Assembly: GCA_021030915.1 (NCBI GenBank)
Contig: JAGEMR010000185.1
Coordinates: forward strand, 1-47,262
Direction of reading: 5' to 3'
Origin: Astrothelium macrocarpum
Taxonomy: Eukaryota > Ascomycota > Dothideomycetes > Trypetheliales > Trypetheliaceae
Length of the DNA: 47,262 nucleotides
Shown: positions 1-10,936 of the stretch, in pieces
How the letters are laid out: each line of letters begins with the position of its first letter
How positions within the stretch are numbered: the first letter of the stretch is position 1
The notes under the pieces: generated by a model
Told to the model about the DNA's origin: nothing
Databases searched by the model: none
Seen by the model: only the letters and a program-made list of their open reading frames with translations
Program-made: the position numbers and the translations under genes

Positions 1-274
1 TCGGATATTCATCCTTATCCATCCAAAAATAGGATTTATCCATCCTAATTCAATTCATTAATTTTTCCGATCCCTGTCTCATAGGATGGACCCCAACAGT
101 AGTAAACGAGAACTTCTTGGGGAAGTTTCTTTAGCGATTCGTTCATAGATTCCGATTGCTCAAAATGGTATAGGACCCTCCCTACGAAGGCTACGGCGAT
201 CATATCTCACACAACCGCAGATGAAATTTCTTGTTGTGACCACTGGTGAAGGTACCACATGGCTAATGTAATAG

Positions 275-988
275 ATCTGGGGTCTTCATACTTCTATGAA
301 GCGAAAGGTTGGAATTACAAGTATCTTTCTCCTCGGACTAGCGTAAGTCTCAGTTGGGACGATTGATCATGATATTTGACTCATTTGAATAGAGGTCTTG
401 GGGCCAGCACGGCTCGCATGGTCATGACAATACAAACTTCAAGTCCAAGAAGGGCTGTCGACGACTTGGACGCTTTTCGTGAGTATTCTGGTTCTTGTTT
501 CCAATTCGACTTGGTATTATTGGTACAATTCCAAGTACTAACGTTCTGAACCTCTCCAAGAAAGCAACACCCGATGTACTTATTATATAATCCTCGAGGC
601 TGGTATGAGCCTCCTCGCTGTTAGTCTGCCATCCCTGTGGCACTACGTGTCCGGCGTCACACCGGAGCGAGTTCTACGCAACGTCCGAAACCTTGTATCC
701 ATCGGTTCCAGTCGCGGCTCCAAGCAATCCATCAGGTCAGACAGTTTATTCGCTAAAAGGCCCGTGAAAAAAGGCTCGTCACTTGAACAAAGCTTCGAAA
801 CCAATTTGTCGGATAAATATCTTGAAGATCGAAGTACCCAACAATTAGCCTATCCAGAAGGAACATGCGTCGAAACGTATGCTGCGAGGAGTTTGTCTGG
901 GCATAGGCACATCGACCTACAGGGTGAATCCGTGGTCCCGGGCATTACAGTGGAGCACACCATTGAGCGCACGGAAGAGCAGGTTTAA
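275..988 (+). pseudogene. Rhodopsin/PTH11-like integral membrane protein, 3' part (5' end missing or unresolved)
   Basis: Three exons can be joined: 275..342, 393..478 and 561..988, giving the last 193 residues. Introns are GTAAGT...GAATAG (343..392) and GTGAGT...CCAAG (479..560, with a TACTAAC-like branch point). The first exon follows a CTAAT...TAG acceptor. The protein reads IWGLHTSMKRKVGITSIFLLG, then a short loop, then TYYIILEAGMSLLAVSLPSLW and a polar tail. That is the pattern of the last two membrane helices and cytoplasmic tail of fungal rhodopsin-domain (SAT/PTH11-like) proteins. The tail is Ser/Arg-rich and ends at TAA 986-988. Upstream of 275 I could not find the expected preceding helices (the N-x-x-TD...LP region). 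Either the 5' part lies outside the window beyond a longer intron, or the gene is truncated. Family assignment rests on topology and motif resemblance. Confidence 0.55.
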
Positions 989-2484
989 GTCGGTAAATTT
1001 AGTTTCTGGAAGGCTCTGCACGGATAGAAAACATGATATGTAGAGCTCGAGAGCAGTCCTGTAATAAAGCGGAAAGCTGGGACTATGTCAGTATCATTGA
1101 TTTTTCTTGCGACACACTTCATATTTTCGTTTCATGGCCTTGGAGCACGAGAATGGCTCGGTTTGTGATGGCTTGCGCGCCTTGGTGATAGACAGCGCTA
1201 TCTGGGATAAGAGGAAGGGTCTAAAGCTAAAAGCTTGAGAATAAACAAACTCCATCTCGGGACGATAAAGTCACACCAATGTAGTGAGGCAATCCATAAT
1301 ATTTGATACGACTCCTTGCTCTAATGGCCTCATGAACCGGCCTGAACTCGTTAACGGAAGTCGGACACAAGACCGCACCGTGTTGTTACACTCGCAACAG
1401 AATGAGATGGCTTTAGAGGTGGAGAGAAGTCTGTGGGCGTATCGATGTATCTTTTCTTGGCACTTGCGGTCTGAGTGGGCGGAACGCTGGGAAGAAAGCG
1501 CCAAGCATCTAAAAATGGGGTTCACCACCATCCAATCGGCAAAAATCCGGCTTCCAACCTCACGCGAACCGTGACACGTAGCCGGGATGTTTCGAAACTC
1601 CACCCCGCGCGCTTCCTTTGCTGTCAACCAAACAATCCTTGTAGATCAATCTCTGAGAAACAGCACATGGCAACGTTTGAGATCGCACGCGTTTCGAACC
1701 TATTACCCGCTCTCTATTCCAGACGCGCTCTGGACCTGGTTCGGTAGGGATCACCTACTGGTGCATCCTTTGGCTTCTGTGGCCACACGCTTGTCCACGA
1801 GACCATGTGCCGTTGCAAAGGAAATGCTTTGGAACCCTTGATAGGCTTGTATCAGATCTTCTCTTTGCATGGGCAGGTTTAGCGAAATCCAGACCCTGTT
1901 TCGTAAGCTAATTTCACTCTACTACGACTGCACACGGCGGCAGCAAAAGTTTAACAGTCAGGCCCATCCATCCAGTAAATTGTTCTGTGAAGATGTATTT
2001 GCTGCAAAGGTTTGGTCGCAGGTATCACGGTCACTTTACCGGTTGTGTGAGGATGGTCCTTTGCGAGACCCACTTCCAAGATTTTCAGATTCCGTTGTCT
2101 TCAATAATAATCTGACAATACTACCATTGTCACTCCTTTTCTTTGAACGCCACCTTTGTTCGGCCACATGCTTATCCACGCCGAACAATAACGGTGCAGG
2201 CATCGTCATACCTTCTTTGTTGCCATTCACCTATGCTTCTTTGTCAAGATTTCCTTTTTGGCTCACAGCAGGCTTTCACAACTTCTTGAGTCACTGCATA
2301 ACTTTATAGATATTCAGTCGTCTGCGACGCTTCTATTCCTTTGCACTACTCACGCTTCATCTTCCACTCTTTCTACATTTTCCCATTGCTTGATGATCAC
2401 GTTCACTACCAGCACATACATTGGCATTTTTTTACAGTGACTTGCAGGATCAAGACACTGGCATCCAAAACAACAGCATCAAAA
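989..2484. other. Intergenic, no gene recognised
   Basis: Several overlapping ORFs on both strands show no domain-like composition and no consistent splice pattern, so I take this as non-coding. It holds a spaced direct repeat of 19 nt (GGCCACACGCTTGTCCACG at 1781..1799 and a copy with two differences at 2162..2180). A pyrimidine-rich tract at about 2330-2400 precedes the next gene and looks like a fungal core promoter. Confidence 0.6.
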
Positions 2485-4017
2485 ATGTGTTCAAGATTTA
2501 CCACCAGCGCCCTTGCGGCTCTCGCAGCGCTCTTTGTCAGTAGCGTCAATGCTCATACATGGAATGAGCAATTTCAAGTCATCGAAAATGGCAAATTTGT
2601 TGGCGATTATGGCTATCCGAGAGGCTATTTTGACAAGCATGGTGAGCCAAATGCCAACGAGAGCCAGATCGTCTATCAAATTCCACAAGATCCCAAGGCG
2701 TTTGTCGACAATACCGATTACGCATGCCATCCATTCCAGCGAACGCAAAACCAGACTCAGAATTATCCACGCCTACAAGTTTCTCCTGGCGGTTATGTGG
2801 CCATGAAATATCTCGAAAATGGTCACGTCACTCAGCCATGGGTCAACCAAGGAAAACCTGAAAAATCAGGTACGGCATTTGTCTACGGCACAACCCAACC
2901 TAAAAACGACGAGAAGCTTGTAGACGTGCTTCAGTGGACCGCTGATGGTAGCGGTGGTGACAAGCGAGGGCGTCTCCTTACGGCACAAAATTTCGACGAT
3001 GGTCGTTGCCATCAAGTCAACCCCAACTCTTGCATTGCTTCAATGCGCATGCAATCCGATCCCGATAACAAAATGGAGCAGTGGTGTGAGACTGATTTAC
3101 AAGTTCCCACAAACTACACAGCCGGTACCACATTATCGATCTACTGGATCTGGCAGTGGTCTACTTCCGTGAGCTTTGAAAACGGCAAAGACCAATTTTA
3201 CTCCACCTGCTCCGACTTTGACATTGTCGCTGGGCCCATCAAAGACACGAAGCCCGTCCATACCATCGCTCAACAAGACCCTCAGACCAACGCCGTATCA
3301 GGCTGGCAATCTCGCACCGCAGTCGCGGCCACTCCAACTTTGCTCGAGTGGAACTTTGAGAAGAACCAACAAGCCGTCGCAACTCCCATGGTCCGGGTTA
3401 AGAACCCCGTGTCCGTCATTCCGCTCGCGGTCCTCGAATCTTCCGCCTGCGCCTCGGCTTCTCAAGCTCCCGCCGCAGCCGCCAGCGCAGTTGGCGCATC
3501 GACTGCCTCCACCACTGCCGCTGCTGCGTCAACCGTGATCACACCAACCGCAGCCGTCTCCTCGGCGGTCTACACTGCGCCTGCTGTGTCTGGTCTCACC
3601 GCCTCGGGCGTCACCACCATCGTCGTAACCGGCACCGTGACAATCACGCCAGCCACGAACCCAACTTCAGCGTCCTCGACTACTAGCATCACGTCCACGA
3701 CCTATGCAACTACCATGGTCACCGTGACTGCAGGAGCGAAGGCGAAGCGCGATGGTGTGTCTGAGCCGTCATCAACTGGCAAGTCAACCCCGGTTGCAAA
3801 GGAGTATACGTATTTGTTTGCTGACTTGATTGGTCCAGCGTCTTCGAAGCCAACTCAGGCACTGCCGACGCTCGCAAGTGAGTTTCACTACAGGCATGCG
3901 AAGTTACACGCACCAGGCGAGCACGGTTCGACGTTTGATCGGAGACATAGCCGTAACTTTGTGAAGCGCGGGGGTTTTGAGACTGCGGAGGATTTGGTTC
4001 AACCTCGGGTTGACTGA
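2485..4017 (+). CDS. Secreted DUF7492 protein, LPMO-like fold
   Basis: This is an intronless gene of 510 residues. The start at 2485 is chosen because a classical signal peptide begins there (residues 1-23, ending VNA); an in-frame upstream ATG at 2341 would put 48 unrelated residues before it. Cleavage exposes His24 in the motif HTWNEQ. In the DUF7492/LPMO-like family such an N-terminal histidine, with a second internal histidine, would form a copper-binding histidine brace. Family-type segments are visible: YPRGYF near 45-50, RYQENGH-like MKYLENGHVTQPW, FVYGTTQP, FDDGRCHQVN and IYWIWQW. After about residue 300 the chain becomes an Ala/Ser/Thr-rich, probably O-glycosylated linker, then a KAKRDG dibasic site and a variable tail. 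No GPI-type hydrophobic end is seen. Role inferred: extracellular or wall protein acting on polysaccharide; activity is unproven for the family. Confidence 0.85.
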   Translation: MCSRFTTSALAALAALFVSSVNAHTWNEQFQVIENGKFVGDYGYPRGYFDKHGEPNANESQIVYQIPQDPKAFVDNTDYACHPFQRTQNQTQNYPRLQVSPGGYVAMKYLENGHVTQPWVNQGKPEKSGTAFVYGTTQPKNDEKLVDVLQWTADGSGGDKRGRLLTAQNFDDGRCHQVNPNSCIASMRMQSDPDNKMEQWCETDLQVPTNYTAGTTLSIYWIWQWSTSVSFENGKDQFYSTCSDFDIVAGPIKDTKPVHTIAQQDPQTNAVSGWQSRTAVAATPTLLEWNFEKNQQAVATPMVRVKNPVSVIPLAVLESSACASASQAPAAAASAVGASTASTTAAAASTVITPTAAVSSAVYTAPAVSGLTASGVTTIVVTGTVTITPATNPTSASSTTSITSTTYATTMVTVTAGAKAKRDGVSEPSSTGKSTPVAKEYTYLFADLIGPASSKPTQALPTLASEFHYRHAKLHAPGEHGSTFDRRHSRNFVKRGGFETAEDLVQPRVD

Positions 4018-4883
4018 TTCTGCTGTCATGGTAAGTAATATTTCTGTGTTCTTCGTCCATCGGAATTCTTAAGTAGATCTGGCAATGTAATCATCTCCGT
4101 GCTGACTCTGATATTAATAGACGCTCTCATTATGCCGTGATGTCCGTTTCACGATAGCTTGACGCTCTCTTCATGTATATCTCTTTATTGTATTCAGCAG
4201 GGATAGTTTTGACTTCCCTCTTTTCATTGCATTGCATCTGCCGAGCATTTGAGATGCTCTTGCATACCACGGAGTTCACATTGCATTGGCATCTTTGGGT
4301 GGAAGTCTGCTGACGTACAACGAATACCCGGGGCATGGCTTTGGCGCTTTCACTCGTTTGGATATGATTCATTTAGGACACAGTTTTGGATGTGGTACTT
4401 TGCACGCTGGATACGATGCCGGATTGGGTTAGGGTGGCGCCAAGATTGGTTAGGCCAAAAGAAATGCATGGGTACACATAGAAACATATATGAAGACATT
4501 TTTGAGCATTCATTCCAGGTTCATCGAATTGCAAGCTTGTAGGCGTTTGAATTTCGGAAGCGAAGATAAATCTTTATCCAAGTACAATCGAGTTATAACA
4601 GCACGGTTGGGTAACCAAATTACGCTGAGTTCGAGAACCGGAAATGTGACGATTCGGTAGACGTGGATTGCGCGGCGGCCCGCGTCGGTCTCGTGCTCAA
4701 CGATCCCATGGCGACACGTCGCTGGGAGATCGTTCCGTGGAGAGGTACTAGCTGAATCATAATGTCATAAAGTTGATGGCTGTAGTCTGGAGCTAGAGAT
4801 TAGTGTGTCCGTAAAGACTTCCAGACACTAAGCGAAGTCAGAAAACTAAAGCAACTACATATGGGTGTTTTCGAGACCTACGG
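4018..4883. other. Intergenic with a nested inverted repeat
   Basis: I see no supported gene here. At 4699..4734 there is a compact near-palindrome: outer arms AACGATC (4699-4705) and GATCGTT (4728-4734), middle CCA/TGGG, and inner arms GCGAC (4711-4715) and GTCGC (4718-4722). The surroundings at 4670-4700 are GC-rich against an AT-richer background. It lies between the 3' ends of the DUF7492 gene and the APH-like gene. Confidence 0.5.
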
Positions 4884-6166
4884 CTAGTGCCAAGCTCTTA
4901 AGCTAGAATTCAGTTTAGCCGCAACATCTTGAATTCCCTCATCATCACGAGAAAATTCTGGATTGCGAATAAGAAAAAGATGAATTTGTTCCAAAGCGTT
5001 TGCGAGATTCTTATGATCCCTCATGCAGAATCTCTGGGCATATTCTTTGTGAACCGGCGCGATGTGGTGCGACATCTCGAAGAAGTTATGCTCGCTAGAA
5101 CTTCCAATCAATTCGGCGAAATCAGTTCGGATACCAGTAGTAAGCTGTAGCTACCTCTCTCGTTCAGACAAGGCTTTTAGAAAGTACATTTTATCAGCAC
5201 TGAGATCTAGAAACGCCAGCGAGTCTGGAAGATGAGGCGGAGCTGCGCCAGGAACATTCTCTAGTAATTTAGGCCAAACGGCACTTTTCTGGAGTGGTTG
5301 AGCAAACGTAAATTCCCAATCTATGATCCTAAAAGTACATTATTCTAATTCTTGTTCCTTTACACAGGTAAAATTCCACTCACCCTTTGATATTGTACTC
5401 TTGATCGATAATGATGTTATCATTGTGGAGGTCTAGATGAGCTACAGTCCAAGGACTATTGTCGTGCTCTATTACGACGTAGTTTGGAATCATTGACCTC
5501 TGAATAAGGTAGTCAATTACAATCTCGGTTTTCTTTTGGCGAATGTTTCGGCGCAGGGCGCGGTCTATGCTTTCGGTTAACCAGACAGTGGTGCTAACAG
5601 AAGTTTGCGATGCAGTTCCCTCAGGCACACCTTTTACATGTCATTTTATGATCAGATACCAAGTCAGAGTAGTACATACCATAGAACAAGATCTCCCCAT
5701 CGTTCGCATTTATGGTCAACATTTGAAGCATGATATCGGCAAGCTGATCAAGGAACTTCCGCCTGGTGGGCACTGATGGCTCCTCCAAACTCCATGGAGG
5801 CATCGGAGTACCTTCGATCCAGTCTAAAAGGAGGTACTTCACGCCGACAGGATTATTGCCTATCGATTCGGCATCAAAGAAATAATGAAGGCGAGGTGCG
5901 GGCAGGCTAGGCCGGTGAGATTCAATGAACCGTAGTGGCAGCACGCACGTTTCCTTGAAGGGAAAGTCCTGATCAGAGGGAATACGGGCAGCCCATGTCT
6001 TTCCTGTAGAGGGAAATTGAATGCGTAAGATCATCCAGCTTCTGCGATATATTGGAGATCCAACAAATTGACACGGCGTTCCATTGGCAAGTGACGAAGC
6101 GACCTTAAGGAGTGCATCTCGATTGAGTAGAAATATAATGTCTTGCCAGGCTTCCATACTTATCAT
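4884..6166 (-). CDS. APH-family phosphotransferase-like protein
   Basis: Proposed exons on the minus strand are 6166-5680, 5630-5384, 5328-5155 and 5100-4884, for 374 residues. The first two introns are clear (GTATGT...AAAAG, 49 nt; GTGAGT...TTTTAG, 55 nt). The catalytic loop reads VAHLDLHNDNIII, the HxDxxxxN pattern of aminoglycoside/choline-kinase-like enzymes, followed across intron 2 by GIIDWEF, the metal-binding Asp. Upstream, VKYLLLDWIEGTPMP resembles the hinge. Such fungal proteins are usually annotated as APH-domain proteins of unknown substrate. In exon 3 the frame meets TAG at 5151-5153. Beyond it the same frame continues (SSSEHNFFEMSHH) to TGA at 4884. A weak 54-nt intron (GTAGCT...GGAAG, 5154-5101) removes the stop; otherwise the protein is 303 residues and truncated. 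The start at 6166 follows an in-frame stop; the ATG at 6157 is an alternative. Confidence 0.7.
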
Positions 6167-7039
6167 CGTTTGAGTTGGGAAAACGGATTATCCTTTGCTA
6201 AAGTGTCCCGTAAGAGGGACACAAAAAGATCGTAACAGATATATCGCAAAGAACATGACCTATTTGAAAATATGCATGCTGGTGTAACAGATTGACGTGG
6301 AAAATGAAAGCGAATCATTAGAGTTAGGTGACTCATAAGCAAAGACATTCTTTGTCGATTGCTCGCCTACCAACGGTTTGTTACGGGTGTTTAGAAAGGT
6401 CACGCTTGTGGATGCCGCATGAGATAGCAAACCAAGGACCAGCGTACCTTATGAAGTCTATGTGGTAAGGGGCCCGTGCGTCTGAGCCCCTGAGACCTTG
6501 CCCAGCCACATCCGCCTTCTCTTGTCTTCCTGCTTAGTTTGGATCAACAAAGTAACATCAAGCAAATTCTCTCCATATATCTTAAACTACTTTCCTCACA
6601 TGATGAGCTGTCAGACTCAAGCCATCCAGGTCCATGATCCTATATGCTCGCCGTAAGGAGACATGTCGAAGCTTCGTATCCATCCATTCTCGATTGCTGC
6701 AGCAGTAAGTTCACCGAAATGTGTCGATAGCCAATGGCTCGGTTGGCGAAGAGCGCCTGCTTGAAAGTGTGCAACCAGTCAAGTGGTGTGTAAAATCGCA
6801 GAATACGTTTCAGCATGTCCAGAAACAAGTTGTCGGGTGTTAAACAGGTTGTCTTTGGTAGTTTTCCTTGTCGAATGTGTGGTCACCGCGATATCAATGC
6901 CTCGTGAGTCCACGTATCGAAGTCATTGTCCAGGAGATGCACATTATATACTTGTAGACACATCTGCATTCCTTATTGCAAAAGCCCGCAATATTCGAGT
7001 TCTTAGTACAAACTTCCCAAGATTTGAGCGTTCATCATC
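6167..7039. other. Divergent intergenic region, no gene seen
   Basis: This separates two divergently transcribed genes (APH-like leftwards, the 215-aa gene rightwards). Short ORFs at 6163..6348, 6640..6828 and 6783..7142 have no recognisable composition. It probably holds both promoters; no specific factor site can be named. Confidence 0.5.
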
Positions 7040-7744
7040 ATGGAGTCCCTCGTGCTACCGTACAGTACCGAAAGATTCAATACTCTTCCCGATCTTCACA
7101 ACGCCCAGGAGACTTTTCTATCTAAAGGCAGTATGGGGTTGATTGATCATTCCTTTCAGCCTATGTTTGAGAAGCATGGCCTTGAAACCAAGCTCGGTGT
7201 GGGCCTCCTTCATCGTCATTTCGATTTGGAGAGCGGTGAAAAACTCGTTGAATTTAATAACATCTCCATTCCGTGGACCAATCAGCAAGGCGATGACTGT
7301 AGTGGAGGTAAAGTTGTTCCCAGCGCTGGGATGATACACGACAGGAAGCTTCTGCCGTACGAGTTCTACTTCTCGCCGCTGGGACGAAGTGTGCCGTTCG
7401 ACTTCGAAGCAACGCCCGCTTTCCTGAGCGAATTTCTGGACACAGTTAATGTTGTTGGTCTTCAAAACTGTATATGCCTTCTTTTGTTCCCACACGAGGG
7501 CTTCTCCGGAGTGCTGGAATTCACAGACGGGCGAGCCAATATCAATCTTACTCCTGACCAAGTATGTGATGCTAATCTTCAATTTGCAAACGAATGTAGA
7601 TAGCTGACACAGTATTAGGTTCCAGAGAATGGGTGGAACGGCACAACGCAAACAATGTGGTTCTTTGAACCAGAGTACTTGAAGCAGAAACGTGTGTGCA
7701 GATGCTCAGGGCCGAGCACCCACATGCATTTTCACGGTCCTTGA
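7040..7744 (+). CDS. Conserved fungal protein of unknown function, 215 aa
   Basis: Exons are 7040..7561 and 7619..7744, with one 57-nt phase-0 intron (GTATGT...ATTAG). The ATG at 7040 starts MESLVLPYSTERF. Recognisable blocks are GVGLLHRHFDL (about residues 52-62), VEFNNISIPW, MIHDRKLLPYEFYFSPLGR, LEFTDGRANINLTP and, after the intron, a C-terminal CRCSGPSTHMHFHGP that could bind a metal (two Cys, several His). I recall similar ascomycete hypothetical proteins with the same blocks, but no function is established. An overlapping minus-strand ORF (7118..7651) is a shadow. No signal peptide or membrane segment is evident, so it is likely cytosolic. Confidence 0.75.
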
Positions 7745-8021
7745 TGACCTACACAAGTATCTCCGCAGTCTATTTTTCAAAGTTCCAGTGGTCCGAAATT
7801 TTTAGAATCTGTTTTCATTTAGAAATTCTAAACCTTTAGTCGAGCAATCTCGCCCTCGTAGATCCCGTATGAGGTCCCCCTAGTAGATACAAGTGCAACT
7901 TAATGCCCGAGCACCGCAAACTCCTTCACGCTACTAATGGTATCAATCCTTCACCAAACGCCGATCTCCCACCCCACTCAGTTCACCACCGTTTCCTCTT
8001 TCCAGGCAAACCCCAGTTCCC

Positions 8022-10542
8022 TCATCCCACCGTATCACCCACACCACTCCCACCCTCCTCCCTCCCCGCCGCACCCTCCTCCGCGACCCTCTCCGCCTCC
8101 TTCTCCGCCCCCTCGTCCTGCACCACTCGCTCCGCCTCGCCCTCCGCCCTCGCCTCCTCCACCCCCTGCTCCACCACCGCAATCGCACCACCCACCTCCT
8201 CCCCGCCTCCGGTCTCAGCCGTTACCCCAGCGCCACCAGCTTCCGCATCCGCACCTTCCACCCGCGCCTCCGCATCCGCCATCTCCACATCGCCTCCCTC
8301 CGCAGTAGTAGTATCCACGGCATCGCTCGCTCCTTCCACAGCAGTAGCAGCAGGAGGCGGCGAAGCAGGCGGGGTCGGTCGCGCGACGCCGGCCGTTTCG
8401 GCAGGCAGCGTGGCGGTCGCGGACGGATGGACGAGCGCCTCTGCCGTTTCCGGCGCGAGGCCTGGGTCCGCTGCCGCCGCCGCCGTCGCAGGAGCGGCGG
8501 TGGTGGTAGTGTCGTCGTCCATGGCGACGTCGCCATCAAGATCTGGCGGTGCTTGCTCAGCGAACGCGGGATTGGACGCTCCAGAAGGCAGGGTAGTCGA
8601 TGTGGAAGGCAGAATGGGCTCGTGGGGTTGCTCTGATGGAGGTGGGACGGGGCTTGCGCGCTGGGAGGGGGGCGATGCGGGGGCGACGGGCGCGGTGGGG
8701 AGGGTGGCGGAGGGGCTGGCGGCCGCGGCGAGGGTCGCGAGGGCGTTGGTGGAGAGATCGGCGTCGTCGTCCGCGGCGTGGCTGCCGTTGGTGGCGGCGG
8801 CGTTGGGGCCAGCGGCGCTACCGGGTTCGGGCGTGCCGATGCCGCTGACGACGCCGCTGTCGGGGATGATGTCGTCTGGGACCGCGTTGGGGTTCTGGTA
8901 ATCCATGATATTTGGACGGCGGGCTTGGGGTGGTCGACGCACTCCGCCGAAGCGTTCGGCGGCGTGGATGTCTTCTTCTGTGTCGGAGAGTTCGCGGTCG
9001 TCTTGGATGATTTGATCCCAGTCTCGTTGCGTGACGCGCACGTCTTTGTTATTGTCTGCGTCGAAATCGTTCATCTCGGCGTCTTGTTCGCCTATGTCGT
9101 CACCGCCGGCCATGTCGTGACGAGGGACTTCGGTCATTTGGACTGAAGGAGCGAATGTGGTTCGTTTGAGGTTTTCGATGACTTGATTCTTTATTTTTTC
9201 GAGGTATTCGTTGGAGTTGGCATTATCCATATTGGAGGGTTTGACGTCAAGTTCGTAATCCGGGGCAAAGTACTAGAATTTTGTTAGCTCTAGCCACTGA
9301 ATGATGAAAAGGGCTGACTGCATACCTCGTAGTAGTCGTTGAAGGGAAGTCGGGTGCTCATTTCTTGGTTTACCAGTAGACCCGTCTCATAGGCCCATGT
9401 CCGGGCAACGTTTCGCATAGTATATCCACCGCCGCCCAGCACTAGAACGGGAAGATTGAAGCTCTTCACGTACTTGACGCAATTTGCATGCCCTCGCATA
9501 CTGAGGTTGAAGCAGCCAAGACGATCACCGGACAAACTGTCGCTCCCGCACTGGAGGACGATAGCTTCAGGCCGATACCAGTCCATGACTGCCTTAATAA
9601 CTGGCTCGAAAATATTCTTGTAACTAGCATCATCAATACCATCACGAAGAGGGAAATTGACAGCGTAGTATTTTCCATTGCCTACACCAATGTCGCGCAA
9701 TTCACCTGTGCCAGGAAAGTACTCGCCGTACTTATGGAAGGAGACGGTCATGACGCGATCGGTTGTATAAAAGGCTTCTTCGACGCCATCACCGTGATGG
9801 ACATCAATGTCGATGTATAACACGCGTTGTTTGTACCGGAGAAGCTCGATGATGCCAAGGACAATGTCTGTGTAAAGATATGGTATCAGAGAAAAGAAGC
9901 GCAAACCAAAGCAAGTCATTATACGACTTACCGTTGATATAGCAGAAGCCGCTGGCTTCACTCTTCTTTGCGTGGTGAAGACCACCGGCCCAATTCACAG
10001 CAACATCACATTTGCCTCTGTTTAACCTGGCTGCTCCTTCCATGCTACCACCCGCTGAGATGCCACAGAATTCGAATAGACCATCGAAGACAGGACAGTC
10101 GTCGCCGACGTTGTATTTGGCTTGTTCCTTAACAAATCCTTCCATATTATCAGGAGATACTTTTTGTAGAAAGTCGACATATTCGTCTGTGTGGAATTGT
10201 GTCATTTCGTATCTTGAGGCTGGTTTGGCGCGCTGTGAAGCTTGTCAGCCATGATTCGTGTGGATTTGGAATTCGAGAAGAATATGATTTGTAGAGACGA
10301 AAGTCTATGCTGAAGTGAGGAGTTAAACAAGGAGGGTAGCGACTGACATAGATTTCCATTCCCTTGTACAAGCCGTAATTCATGATTAAGCTATGGGCCA
10401 TGCGCACTCGATGAGGCTTCATTGGATGACCAGCAACATAGGCATAATTTCCCACGTCGGAATCGTAAAAGTAGGCGATTTTCTTTCGATTGCGAGAGCC
10501 ATTGATGACAGGCTCGTCGAGAGGAGGGCCGTAAGTGGCCAT
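8022..10542 (-). CDS. RPD3: Class I histone deacetylase RPD3/RpdA with extended C-terminal tail
   Basis: Four exons (10542-10348, 10232-9932, 9867-9326, 9272-8022) encode 762 residues; introns use GTCAGT, GTAAGT and GTATGC donors. The protein removes acetyl groups from histone lysines as the catalytic subunit of Sin3/Rpd3-type corepressors in the nucleus. The core (about 20-345) carries the active-site HH pair (151-152, GGLHHAKKSEASGFCYIND), zinc ligands in DIDVHHGDG (D187, H189) and GSDSLSGDRLG, and the GGGGYTMRNVARTW motif. Residues after about 347 form a tail of some 415 residues: first acidic and conserved-looking (RDWDQIIQDDRELSDTEED), then Ala/Pro/Thr/Glu low complexity, ending TGA. Yeast Rpd3 is about 430 aa; Aspergillus RpdA also has a long tail that is required for function. 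The tail DNA is distinctly GC-rich, unlike the core. It is transcribed divergently from RPN11. Confidence 0.95.
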
Positions 10543-10936
10543 GATTAATGAGTTGGAGATTCCGTTGGCGGAGATGAGTCAGATTGAGTATGCGATTGGT
10601 CTGAAAACTGAAGGAGTTGTACTCGGTAGAAGAACAAGAGTATACGGCAAGAAAATGGGAGCTTGAGGGAGGAATGACGAGTAGCGGGGATTAGAACGGA
10701 AGTACCTGAGCTTGCAGTAGTCGATCTGCGGCGGCGAGATGGCTGGAAAGCGGAAGAGAAAGAAACTCCATCATCACCACCGCCACAACTCACTCACTCC
10801 AACCTTCCATCATCTCAAAATCACACTTGCCGATACCTGCGACCATACATACCTTCTCATCGCCGCTGTCCTTATCAGTGTGCCGCGCGCCTTCCTTTCC
10901 CCTTTCTGTGTGTTGCGATAGAGTCAGCGGTCCATC
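10543..10936. promoter_or_regulatory. Shared divergent promoter of RPD3 and RPN11
   Basis: Only 394 bp separate the start codons of the two divergently transcribed genes, so promoter elements of both must lie here. A perfect AP-1/Gcn4-type TGAGTCA occurs at 10575..10581, close to the RPD3 start. I did not see the yeast proteasome control element GGTGGCAAA. Short ORFs inside (10545..10793, 10739..10921) look incidental. Confidence 0.5.

Noticed and set aside
1869..2309. 146-codon ORF upstream of the DUF7492 gene
   Set aside because: No family features; it overlaps the probable promoter and several other ORFs of equal quality.
7903..8901. 332-codon plus-strand ORF
   Set aside because: It lies wholly antisense to the GC-rich RPD3 tail exon; its Ala/Pro/Ser-only composition follows from that strand's codon bias, and there is no domain.
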